Positions 8,229 through 18,054 of a stretch of DNA of 64,000 nt are shown here, piece after piece. The number at the start of each line of letters is the position of its first letter. Within the stretch, counting starts at the first letter, position 1. The position numbers and the translations under genes were made by a program. Location of the stretch: NCBI GenBank assembly GCA_030347455.1, contig JAQOSZ010000039.1, forward strand, positions 1 through 64,000, written 5' to 3'. The notes below the pieces were generated by a model. The model ran no database searches. It was given only the letters and a program-made list of their open reading frames with translations, and was not told where the DNA came from. This DNA comes from Kentomonas sorsogonicus (taxonomy: Eukaryota > Euglenozoa > Kinetoplastea > Trypanosomatida > Trypanosomatidae).

Positions 8229-10508
8229 TTACTTGCGACCCGCCGCCGCCCACAGCAGCTCGGCGTCCTTCCCCGAGTCGCCCAGCGGCACCAGATCGGG
8301 TTTTGTCGCCGGCAGGCACCCCAGCTCGCGCGTCGACCGCCGTATCAGCTCCTCCGTCACCGCCCGCCCGGTGCCCTCCCCGCCGCGGTACGCGTCCACG
8401 TCCCCGCACGCGCCCACCAGCCGCCACACGCGCAGCGGCGGCAGCAGCTCCGTCAGCCGCGCCAGCTCGCAGGCGGCGCGCGTGTGGTTCACGAGCGGGT
8501 GCAGCACAGGGTACATCTGCGGCAGGAGGTACAGATAGTGCGCGAGGCTGAGCTCCTTCTCCTCGCCCGCGAAGTGCCACAGCAGCGGGCGCGTGCCTAC
8601 CAGATCACTGCGCGGCGGAAAGGAGGCGGGAGAGTCCCCCGTGATGAGCGCCGCCGCGCGGAGAAACGAGAGGCTGGAGCACGTCCCGTGTGTCTCCGCC
8701 TCGTCCGCGCGGCACGCGAAGCTGTGCTTCTGCGGGCTCAGAATAACCACGTGCTCGTTCAGCAGATTGCCGAGGGGAGAGCGCGTCAGGGGCGGGGGCT
8801 GCAGGGCATTGTTAGCAGACGCAGCGGAACGGCCACCCTGGATGGTGCGCCGCCGCCGCTCCTCGAAGCGCCGCGCCATCGCCTCGTCATACGGACGCAG
8901 CGCTCCGTAGTTGGCCACCGCGTGCCGCGCGTGCGGAGGGTAGGTCGCGTTGCAGATGTACGTCGCGGCTCTGCTTCCCACCGTGCTTTTGCGCAGCATC
9001 ACCTGAGCGAAAATCGTGTGGGCGTCCACCATCATGATTGCGTCCGGCAGCCGCCGCGACGCCCCGTCACTGTCCGCTGCGCCGGACCGTATGAAGGAGA
9101 ACTCGAGCGCCGGGTCATAGTCGCCGGCGACCTTCCGTGCAACCTCATTCTCGTCCTTTGTCAGCAGCTCAGCCGCCGCCGACGGCTGCGCGGTGCTCTG
9201 ATCACCCGCGTACTCCACGGCGAGGGGGCCGTCTGAGCGGTACTCGCGCAGTCGGTTGTGCATGTACAGCAGGCCGACGAGGGTCTGGTCGTTGGTGTCG
9301 TCGCGGTGGGCGCCGGTCTTGTGCTTCGGGCTCCCTGGTATCGGGTACGTGCAGTCCTCCGCACGGCAGGTGGGCAGCGTGTAGACGAGATTCTGGGCGG
9401 CGAGCAGCATGCGTCGCAGCGCCCACACGCGAGCCAGAAAGAAGCCGGTGTTAAACTTGAACATGGTCGAGGTGTCATCCGCAGCGGTGGCGTAGTCGCC
9501 TCTCCCGTCACCCGCTGAGGCACTCCCGCTCCCGCGGCGGCCTCGGTAGTACTTCTGCTGCCGCAGGAAGGCATTGTGCAGCGTGAAGATTTCCTCAAAG
9601 TACTCGAGGCACTTTCCCCCTATTCCGATCACAAAGCAGTTGTCCTCCCCGTTAACGATAAAAGGCGCCAGCGCGGAGCCCGTGCGCACGTCCCGCGTGT
9701 ACCGCGTCCACCGCGCGCTGTCCGCCGCCTCCCGCGGGTCGCGCGTCGTCATGCGCTCGTGCTCCGCCGCGCTGTGCGCCGTCACGCTCGCAAAGGACCG
9801 CACAACATTATACATATCGGCGTTGCCAGAGTAGATCAGATCGGTGTCAGCGAACGTGACCACGTCCTCGTCGTTCAGCTGGTCCAGCGCATTCGCAAAG
9901 TAGGAGCGGTTCTCGCTCGCCAGCAGGTAGCCCACCGTCGGCCCGAAGTACGTCACGTAGGAGAAGTGCTTCCACCCGCCGCCGACGCACTCTACGCGGA
10001 AACCGGAGAGCGCCGCCGTCAGCGCAGAGAGGCGCGTGTAATCGTTTATCTCGGAGCACCACGCAAAGAACTTGGCCTTGACGGTGCGTATGTTGTCCTC
10101 CGGGTGCTGCGCCACCGACGACCCCCCGTACGCGTACGACGGCGGCCCCCGCTCGCGCCGCAGCGCCTGGTCCACCTCGACCGAGTTGAAGCGCTCGTAG
10201 GAGCGCCGGATGTTCGCCGCCAGCTGCTCAACGGGTAAACCGAAAAGAGACTCCTCCGTCGCGGACGGGCAGCTGGCGGTGGGGAATTCAACCAATGAGG
10301 CTGGCCGGTGGGCAATAACAATGCATACGATAGTTGCAAACGTGCAGAGGAGCAGCAAAAGGAGGAGGAGGCGGCGAGGCTTGGCTACTCTTCCGAATCT
10401 TGTGCGTCGGCGCCAGATGCGGGCGGTACTGGGCGTCCCTGTCTCCCCGACAGTCGTCGGGCGCCTGACAACGCCGCCGTGTGCAATGCGCCGTAGCAGG
10501 ACTTGCAT
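8229..10508 (-). CDS. Family A glycosyltransferase, copy A2
   Basis: Intact 759-aa predicted type II membrane glycosyltransferase. A basic tail (residues 1-46) is followed by a Leu-rich anchor (47-66), a stem (67-145) and a GT-A-like region. That region runs from KAKFFAW (144-150) through EDVVTFADTDLIYSG (DXD at 221-223), VNGEDNCF (285-292), FNTGFFLARVW (352-362), HRDDTNDQ (401-408) and VDAH (494-497). The order of these motifs resembles the glycosyltransferase domain of the lysyl hydroxylase/procollagen glycosyltransferase (PLOD) family; this is a by-eye resemblance, not a search result. Residues 500-759 form a Cys-containing C-terminal region with sequons CNATY and VNHTR. With A1 it has a tail unlike the MNS(D/E)TEE tail of A3-A6. 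It ends AAAGRK, TAA. Substrate unknown. Confidence 0.8.
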   Translation of the reverse strand: MQVLLRRIAHGGVVRRPTTVGETGTPSTARIWRRRTRFGRVAKPRRLLLLLLLLCTFATIVCIVIAHRPASLVEFPTASCPSATEESLFGLPVEQLAANIRRSYERFNSVEVDQALRRERGPPSYAYGGSSVAQHPEDNIRTVKAKFFAWCSEINDYTRLSALTAALSGFRVECVGGGWKHFSYVTYFGPTVGYLLASENRSYFANALDQLNDEDVVTFADTDLIYSGNADMYNVVRSFASVTAHSAAEHERMTTRDPREAADSARWTRYTRDVRTGSALAPFIVNGEDNCFVIGIGGKCLEYFEEIFTLHNAFLRQQKYYRGRRGSGSASAGDGRGDYATAADDTSTMFKFNTGFFLARVWALRRMLLAAQNLVYTLPTCRAEDCTYPIPGSPKHKTGAHRDDTNDQTLVGLLYMHNRLREYRSDGPLAVEYAGDQSTAQPSAAAELLTKDENEVARKVAGDYDPALEFSFIRSGAADSDGASRRLPDAIMMVDAHTIFAQVMLRKSTVGSRAATYICNATYPPHARHAVANYGALRPYDEAMARRFEERRRRTIQGGRSAASANNALQPPPLTRSPLGNLLNEHVVILSPQKHSFACRADEAETHGTCSSLSFLRAAALITGDSPASFPPRSDLVGTRPLLWHFAGEEKELSLAHYLYLLPQMYPVLHPLVNHTRAACELARLTELLPPLRVWRLVGACGDVDAYRGGEGTGRAVTEELIRRSTRELGCLPATKPDLVPLGDSGKDAELLWAAAGRK

Positions 10509-12056
10509 TGGAGCGGAATGGTGACAGGAGGAGCCGCTGGTGCACTCCCTTTCTATCCGCTCGCGCTCTGGTGCTGTGTTCTGTGGCCTTTGTTCGCAGC
10601 GTAGAAGAGAAGGTGCAGAGGAGGGGAAGAGGAATGCAATTTATATACACATATGTAGATGCAAGACGCGTACTAGTTACTGCACTGTCCCTGGCGTCGC
10701 GGTCGCGCGCGTCCGTGCGTAGAAGCACTCTCATATCGCCACGTATAGTCAACGCCCAATAGTTGCGCGTGTAGGGCCCCCTGCTTCATCGTCACGAACA
10801 TCAGAAACGCTGGTATTTGGCGCAGACGCTAAAAGAACCGCGCAGTCGACCGCCAGGTGTGGATTGAACAGAGAAAGAGATGGCAAGCATAGACTGCGTC
10901 ACAACACGTGGGGTGCCACACGGCATCGGCGGGGCTGCCGCCGGTGTTCGTGTTGCCGCTGCCGTCATTGCGGCTGTTTTTTAGTGGACAGGAATGGTAA
11001 AGTGGAAAAGTGAAGGAGAGTCAAAATGGAAGTATGGCCCAGTCACAGCAGCTTCAGCCATCTGCAGGTATTATAGTAGACGCAGACGGGAGAGGTTGCG
11101 TTGGGGATGCGCAGGCGCACTACTCGGCAATAGCGTTTGATACGCGGGACGGAACACGATCATTCCCAAAGCACCCAATCTGGTGAAAAAGCACAATGCA
11201 TCGACTGACAAACACGCGCGCACAGTCGCACCTTAGTTAGAGTTCCTGGGTTGCGTTATGTTTTCTACAGGAGCATACATTTGTGTAGTGACTGTGATGC
11301 GGGTACCCTCACATTGGATTCCAAAACCGTTGCCACGTGGTTCTAGGGGAGCCCGCGATAACACATGAGAAATACGATGGGCGAGCTTTGACAAGTTCCA
11401 GTGCAAAGAAAGCATTAAGCATTATAAAGATCAGAAAATGAAAGACAAAGAGGCGATAAAAGAAGAACGTAGACGATAATAAAAGAAGCTTTTTGACGAG
11501 CATTCTGCTGTGTAAAAGTCTATATGTTCAGCAGAATGCAAAGTGAAAAATGAAAAGGAAATGAGCAGACCGTAACAAAAGAAAGAAGGTCTCTGCCGAG
11601 TTTGCTGTTTCCAGTTCTCCACCGTTTTGTGGAGATGACATAGTCTTTCCAAATATAAACATAACTATTCCAGGAGAAACAAAAATGAGCACACAGGCGT
11701 AACACCCGGCGTGAGCGGAGGGGAAAGTAGAGGTCGAGTGAGTCATCTCCATCCACACGCAAACACACAGGAATGTGTTATCCCTTTATTAGAAGTGTTC
11801 AGACCACAGCACCAATAGCACGACGGGATGGGAGGCCCATCTCGCACACACGCAGACATGGTTAACCAGCTGGTCAGAACAGTAATCAAATGAGGCGCCC
11901 ACGAACAGAAGAAGGGCACGACGCTTCAGAGCTGCGCTTCACTAATGTACGGTGGAGATGACTCGCCGCGAACAGAGATTTCATCACAAATGGTGAGCCC
12001 GCGAGCCGGCGACAGCGCAGAGCCAACAAGGGCAGGCGCCGCGCACAGGGCCTTGC
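10509..12056. repeat. J-type spacer, copy 2 (upstream of A2)
   Basis: Non-coding. The first ~500 bases duplicate the J1 spacer, and the distal half (about 11430-12056) resembles the distal half of the I spacers. A gene-strand pyrimidine tract near 10605-10640 is a plausible trans-splicing signal for A2. No gene recognised. Confidence 0.75.
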
Positions 12057-14318
12057 TTACTTGCGACCTGCCGCCGCCCACAGCAGCTCGGCGTCCTTCC
12101 CCGAGTCGCCCAGCGGCACCAGATCGGGTTTTGTCGCCGGCAGGCACCCCAGCTCGCGCGTCGACCGCCGTATCAGCTCCTCCGTCACCGCCCGCCCGGT
12201 GCCCTCCCCGCCGCGGTACGCGTCCACGTCCCCGCACGCGCCCACCAGCCGCCACACGCGCACCGGCGGCAGCAGCTCCGTCAGCCGCGCCAGCTCGCAG
12301 GCGGCGCGCGTGTGGTTCACGAGCGGGTGCAGCACAGGGTACAGCTGTGGAAGAAGATACAGACTGTACGAAAGGAGCACTTTCTTTTTAGGTCCCGGGT
12401 AGTGCCACGTGAGAGGTCGCCTGACAACCAGCTCATTTCGCTGTGGAGCATTAATGGGAGAGTCCGCCGTGATGAGCCCCGCCGCACGTAGAAAGGAGAG
12501 GCTGGAGCACGTCCCGTTGGTTTCGGCCTCATCCGCGCGGCAAGCAAATCTATGATGCTCTGGATTCAATACAAGAACCTGCTCGTTAAGTATGGTGCCA
12601 ACAACAGAGCGGGATAGGGGCTGGAGCCGATGAGTACTGTCAGCGTGTCCGTCAGAGGCGACCTGAGTCGTGCGTCGCCGCCGCTCCTCGAAGCGACGCG
12701 CCATTGCATTGTTGTACGGCCGAAAAGCTTTGATAGTGGCACCGATACGCTGGACCTGAGGTGGCCACGACGCATTAGAGATGTAAGTCGTGCTTTTTTC
12801 ATCGCAGACGTGATGAGTGTGTATCACTTGCGTAAACACGTTGTGCCAATCCATCGTGATCATCCCGTCCGGCAGTTGTAGCGACGCCCCGTCGGTGTCG
12901 GGGGCGCCAGAGGGAATGAACGACGTCTCGTTCAGCGGGTCGTAGCCTTCGGTCAGCTTCCGTGCCATTTCGTGCTGCTCCTTCGTCAACACCCCAGCCG
13001 CCATAGAAGCGTTGGCGCCAGTAGCGGCGAGCGCGATGGCAAGAGGACCGCCCTCCTTGTACTCCCGCAGGCGGCTTCGCAGGTACAGCAGAGCAACAAT
13101 TGCCTGGTCGTTGGTGTCGCCGCGGTGGGCGCCGGTCTTGTGTCTCGGACTCCCCGGAATGGGATACGTGCACTTTCCCTCGCGGCAGTTGGGCAGCGTG
13201 TGGACAAGGTTTTGGGCAGCCAGCAGGACACGCCGTAGCGCCCACACGCGAGCTAAGAAGAAGCCGGAATTCACTCTGTACATTGGAGAAGAGGCGTCAG
13301 GGGTGAAGGTATGGTCCCCATCACGGCAGCGCTCCTTACTGGGACTGCGGTGCTCGCGATAGAACTCCTGCTGACGCAAAAAAGTCTTATGCAAGAAAAA
13401 CAACTCACTAAAGTACTCATTACATCGTTCCATTTGCCCAATAATATAGCAGTAGTCCTCTCCATTAAGGATGATAGGAGAGAGCGCCGATTCACCACGC
13501 ACGTCCCGCGCGTACCGCGCCCACCGCGTGCTGTCCGCCGCCTCCCGTGGGTCGCGCGTCGTCATGCGCTCGTGCTCCGCCGCGCTGTGCGCCGTCACGC
13601 TCGCGAAGGCGCGGACAACATTATACATATCCGCATCCGCGGAGTACACAATATCTGCGTCCGCTAGAACAAGAACGTCCTCGTCGCTCAACCGGTCGAG
13701 GATGTTTTCAAAGTAGGAGCGGTTCTCACTCACCATCACATAGCCTAAGAATGGAGCAAGACGGGTAATTACGGAAAAGCGCTTCCAGCCGTAGCCTATG
13801 CACTGGAGCTGAATACCAGAAAGTGCGGCTGTCAGTACCGAAAGATGTGTGTAGTCAGTTAAATGAGAACACCACACAAAGAACTTGGCCTTGACGGTGC
13901 GTATGTTGTCCTCCGGGTGCTGTGCCGCAGACCCCCCGTACACGTACGACGGCGGCCCCCGCTCGCGCCGCAGCGCCTGGTCCACCTCGACCGAGTTGAA
14001 GCGCTCGTAGGAGCGCCGGATGTTCGCCGCCAGCTGCGCAACGGGTAAACCGAAAAGAGACTCCTCCGTCGCGGACGGGCAGTTGGCGGTGGTGAACGTT
14101 GGCGGCACGACTTTTGACGTCGGATAAGCAACGCACTGAAAGAACACCAAAAGGAGAATAAGGGGCATGATAAACGCGAGGCGGCGAAACTTGCACCATT
14201 TCGAGAGCCGCACGTTCTTCCGCTCTACGGTTGTTATGTTGGACTCGATGCCGCCATTGATGGCGGTACCTCGTTTCTGAATGGGGTAGCTGACCACCTC
14301 CTCCGTATCTGAGTTCAT
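12057..14318 (-). CDS. Family A glycosyltransferase, copy A3 (diverged)
   Basis: Intact 753-aa type II membrane glycosyltransferase of family A. The ATG at 14318 (MNSDTEEVV) is preferred over an upstream in-frame Met, because the extra 57 residues are pyrimidine-tract translation (FLFHLPTPS, HPFFFPQIPPLP) and A4 begins at the same MNSDTEEVV. The anchor is about FIMPLILLLVFFQCVAY. The catalytic region is diverged (EDVLVLADADIVYS, DAD instead of DTD) but keeps the downstream motifs, including NSGFFLARVW. Three blocks stay nearly identical to other copies even at silent sites: the stem (PSATEESLFG onward), the HSAAEHERMTT block, and the last ~95 residues. The diverged blocks are visibly less GC-rich. 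It looks like a mosaic and may have a different acceptor from A2. Confidence 0.8.
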   Translation of the reverse strand: MNSDTEEVVSYPIQKRGTAINGGIESNITTVERKNVRLSKWCKFRRLAFIMPLILLLVFFQCVAYPTSKVVPPTFTTANCPSATEESLFGLPVAQLAANIRRSYERFNSVEVDQALRRERGPPSYVYGGSAAQHPEDNIRTVKAKFFVWCSHLTDYTHLSVLTAALSGIQLQCIGYGWKRFSVITRLAPFLGYVMVSENRSYFENILDRLSDEDVLVLADADIVYSADADMYNVVRAFASVTAHSAAEHERMTTRDPREAADSTRWARYARDVRGESALSPIILNGEDYCYIIGQMERCNEYFSELFFLHKTFLRQQEFYREHRSPSKERCRDGDHTFTPDASSPMYRVNSGFFLARVWALRRVLLAAQNLVHTLPNCREGKCTYPIPGSPRHKTGAHRGDTNDQAIVALLYLRSRLREYKEGGPLAIALAATGANASMAAGVLTKEQHEMARKLTEGYDPLNETSFIPSGAPDTDGASLQLPDGMITMDWHNVFTQVIHTHHVCDEKSTTYISNASWPPQVQRIGATIKAFRPYNNAMARRFEERRRRTTQVASDGHADSTHRLQPLSRSVVGTILNEQVLVLNPEHHRFACRADEAETNGTCSSLSFLRAAGLITADSPINAPQRNELVVRRPLTWHYPGPKKKVLLSYSLYLLPQLYPVLHPLVNHTRAACELARLTELLPPVRVWRLVGACGDVDAYRGGEGTGRAVTEELIRRSTRELGCLPATKPDLVPLGDSGKDAELLWAAAGRK

Positions 14319-14995
14319 TGTGGACGGGAGAGGGGGGATTTGTGGAAAAAAAAAGGGGTGAGTGGAAATGCTAGAGGCGTGTTGAAGCGTCACTGAAGTA
14401 CTCGTGCTCTTTGACAGGCAAAAGAAGTAGGAAGCAAGATCGGGATAAGAGGGCGTTGGAAGGTGAAAAAGAAAAGTTGCATGACGCACTCATCGAGGAG
14501 AGAGGAGAACTGATACATTTGAGGAAGTGACGCTCCTCATGAGAAACCGCTCGTATTCCACTCTTGACAGCACCACTGCAATTATTTGCATGCATCAGGT
14601 CCGCAGCGCAAAGCGCCGCTCAAATAAAAGCGCAAGAGAAGAGGGGCATTAATCGGGTGAAAAAAAACGTGTAAAGGAACACAATGGCCTCATACGATCT
14701 TATTTTACACCAGCAGAAGAGAGGGTGGAAAGAAAAGGAAAAAGAAAGCTCAAAGGGAGAGAAGAAAGGAAATACGTAGAGTTCAACTAAAAGATGAGGA
14801 GCCAAGACGATAGCAATGCACTATTCGAGAAGAAGTGTACTCTCTCGATCGTACGCAGCCTCGAGAAGTATTCAGGAAGCTGACGCTCCATTCCAGAAGT
14901 GAAGGTGCGTTTGGGGGAAGAGGAGGGAGGGGAAAGAGCCTTGCTGATGTTCCTTCCCCTCGACTGAGGAGTCCATGTCTGATCGCTTCCCCTCC
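14319..14995. repeat. M-type spacer, copy 1 (A3 5' flank)
   Basis: A roughly 680-base non-coding block with close copies at 24718-25395 and 32516-33240 and a partly replaced copy at 38157-39213. It contains the A3 leader, a gene-strand poly-T (about 14348-14358) and a pyrimidine tract ending at an AG near 14409, either of which could direct trans-splicing. Confidence 0.8.
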
Positions 14996-16182
14996 TCACA
15001 CAACTGCCCACAGCAGCTCGGCGTCCTTCCCCGAGTCGCCCAGCGGCACCAGATCGGGTGTTGTCGCCGGCAGGCACCCCAGCTCGCGCGTCGACCGCCG
15101 TATCAGCTCCTCCGTCACCGCCCGCCCGGTGCCCTCCCCGCCGCGGTACGCGTCCACGTCCCCGCACGCGCCCACCAGCCGCCACACGCGCAGCGGCGGC
15201 AGCAGCTCCGTCAGCCGCGCCAGCTCGCAGGCGGCGCGCGCGTGTGGTTCACGAGCGGGTGCAGCACAGGGTACATCTGCGGCAGGAGGTACAGATAGTG
15301 CGCGAGGCTGAGCTCCTTCTCCTCGCCCGCGAAGTGCCACAGCAGCGGGCGCGTGCCTACCAGATCACTGCGCGGCGGAAAGGAGGCGGGAGAGTCCCCC
15401 GTGATGAGCGCCGCCGCGCGGAGAAACGAGAGGCTGGAGCACGTCCCGTGTGTCTCCGCCTCGTCCGCGCGGCACGCGAAGCTGTGCTTCTGCGGGCTCA
15501 GAATAACCACGTGCTCGTTCAGCAGATTGCCGAGGGGAGAGCGCGTCAGGGGCGGGGGCTGCAGGGCATTGATAGCAGACGCAGCGGAACGGCCGCCCTG
15601 GATGGTGCGCCGCCGCCGCTCCTCGAAGCGCCGCGCCATCGCCTCGTCATACGGACGCAGCGCTCCGTAGTTGGCCACCGCGTGCCGCGCGTGCGGAGGG
15701 TAGGTCGCGTTGCAGATGTACGTCGCGGCTCTGCTTCCCACCGTGCTTTTGCGCAGCATCACCTGAGCGAAAATCGTGTGGGCGTCCACCATCATGATTG
15801 CGTCCGGCAGCCGCCGCGACGCCCCGTCACTGTCCGCTGCGCCGGACCGTATGAAGGAGAACTCGAGCGCCGGGTCATAGTCGCCGGCGACCTTCCGTGC
15901 AACCTCATTCTCGTCCTTTGTCAGCAGCTCAGCCGCCGCCGACGGCTGCGCGGTGCTCTGATCACCCGCGTACTCCACGGCGAGGGGGCCGTCTGAGCGG
16001 TACTCGCGCAGTCGGTTGTGCATGTACAGCAGGCCGACGAGGGTCTGGTCGTTGGTGTCGTCGCGGTGGGCGCCGGTCTTGTGCTTCGGGCTCCCCGGTA
16101 TCGGGTACGTGCAGTCCTCCGCGGAAGCCGGAGAGCGCCGCCGTCAGCGCACGTAATCGTTTATCTCGGAGCTTCACGCAAA
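14996..16182 (-). pseudogene. Short family A copy psi-2
   Basis: Same construction and deletion junction as psi-1 (here at 16122/16123), but the 3' end reads LLWAVV then TGA because it is joined to an M-type flank. A two-base CG insertion in the gcgcgcg run near 15238-15242 also shifts the frame inside the C-terminal half, so this copy is broken twice. This is the clearest sign that the short copies are not maintained as full proteins. Confidence 0.8.
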
Positions 16183-17643
16183 GAACTGGGAGCTTTGGCG
16201 CACTCCAGTGCAAGGAAAGCATTAAGCATTGTAAATAGCAGCAACTGAAAGATAAAGAGGCGAGAAACGTAGACGACAGAGCAATCTGTCCTAATCCTTT
16301 GTTGCGTACGGGCGGCGAAGGGATGGAAGAGAGGAGCAGAGTGACTATATCTGTTATAAAGGTAGAGATATCATGAGAAGGCCCAGGTTCACTCATAACC
16401 ACTCTTCCAGAATCGTAGCACTTCCAACTTCGCTCACCGTTAATGATAATGTATTTTCCACGTTTTAGATTTATATGATATTTTAAACTTACGAAGCGCA
16501 CGTCTGCGCACTCCATGACCCCATTCACCGAACCTCCCCGGCAGGAAGCGCAGCGTAGGGGGTTATGGAGGACGGGTTTTCCCGCTGACAGCGACTTCAA
16601 GGATGAAACAGGGAAGTAAAATTACGAGGAATTACTCAAGAGAAAAAAAAATGTGGAGTCAAGGAGATAGATTGCTGAACATTTTCACACAGAATCACGC
16701 ATAGGTGCAGGTTGTTGTTTCTGTTATTTTTGTTTTATTATCTCGTGTCTGTGCGTGTCGCTACTGAACTCAAATCATGGAGCGTTCATCCAGGAGTGTT
16801 CATTGTATAGTAAAGCTGTCAGCGATGGCATCTCTCCTAAAAAGATGAGATGCATTGAACAGTGAAAATAAGATTGAAACGCTAATATAGATGCTCTTGA
16901 ACCGAAAAAATAAATAAATAAATGGATTTTAAAAAATAAGATTTTTTTTTTTTACAATAATAATAATAGTAGTAGTAAAATTAAAAAAACGATGAGCTTG
17001 CGCAAAAAGCCGGATTTCTGGAGGAGAGAGAGGGAAGTGCGGAATCGTCGGATCATTCGTAAGCGAGAAACCACGGCCCTCTATAAAATAAAAGAAGCTT
17101 TTCGACGAGCATTTTTTTGTATAAAGGTATATATCTTCAGCAGAACGCAAAGTGAAGAGAAAAAAGAAAAAGAAGAGAAAGTAACAAAGGTAAAAAGGTA
17201 AAAAGGTCTTTACAGAGTTTGCTGTTTGCAGTTCTCCGCCGTTTTGTGGAGATGACATAGCCTTTCGAAATATATAGATAGACCTTGACGAGGAAAAAAA
17301 AGCACACACAAGAGTAAACCCAGAGAGAGCGGAGGGGAAAGTAGAGGTCGAGTGAGTCATCTCCACCAACACGCAAACACGCAGGAGTGTGTTATCCCTT
17401 CATTAGAAGTGTTCAGACCACAGCACCAATAGCACGACGGGATGGGAGGCCCATCTCGCACACACGCAGACATGGTTAACCAGCAGGTCAGAACAGTAAT
17501 CAAATGAGGCGCCCGCGAACAGAAGAAGGGCACGACGCTTCAGAGCTGCGCTTCACTAATGTACGGTGGAGATGACTCGCCGCGGACGGATCTTTCACCA
17601 CGAATGGTGAGCCCGCCAGCCGGCGACGCGCACAGGGCCCTGC
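16183..17643. repeat. I-type spacer, copy 2
   Basis: Nearly identical to the spacer at 6766-8228, including the ~120-base element (about 16490-16605), the (TAA/TAG)n patch near 16960-16980 and the pyrimidine tracts. It leads into the family A fragment behind B2. No gene seen. Confidence 0.8.
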
Positions 17644-17802
17644 TTACTTGCGACCTGCCGCCGCCCACAGCAGCTCGGCATCCTTCCCCGAGTCGCCCAG
17701 CGGCACCAGATCGGGCGCCGCCGCCGGCAGGCACCCCAGCTCGCGCGTCGACCGCCGTATCAGCTCCTCCGTCACCGCCCGCCCGGTGCCCTCCCCGCCG
17801 CG
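17644..17802 (-). pseudogene. Family A 3'-end fragment in the B2 downstream flank
   Basis: The last ~160 bases of family A, including its TAA (17644-17646), are cut sharply at 17802 where B-specific flank begins (17803-18054). The same breakpoint (gccgcg/tcgagg) recurs at 28197, and in decayed form at 3588, so one ancestral join was copied with the B genes. The likely outcome is that B and some A transcripts share 3' UTR sequence. Confidence 0.85.
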
Positions 17803-18054
17803 TCGAGGAACGCATGCTCAGCAGCAAAGGGCGGTTGGCTGTGGAGAGGCCGAGGCTCAGCGTGCGGCTAGGCTGCAGGGGTGAAGGAGAGCCAAGAAAA
17901 GACGTCCTAATCGTGAAAACAAGCCTAAAACGACTGAAAACGAACGCAGCACATTGGCACCTGGCCAGCTTTTCAGCTTGGGCACTGTCTCTATCAATCC
18001 AGCGGCGCCGCTCGCCTCGGATCACCTGCGAAGCGTCTGCGGCTCGCACCGGCA

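Noticed and set aside
8151-9236. Long plus-strand open frames (up to ~360 codons) opposite every family A gene
   Set aside because: They are Arg/Ala/Pro-rich, recur wherever the GC-rich family A sequence recurs, and lack any domain. They are antisense shadows of the real genes.
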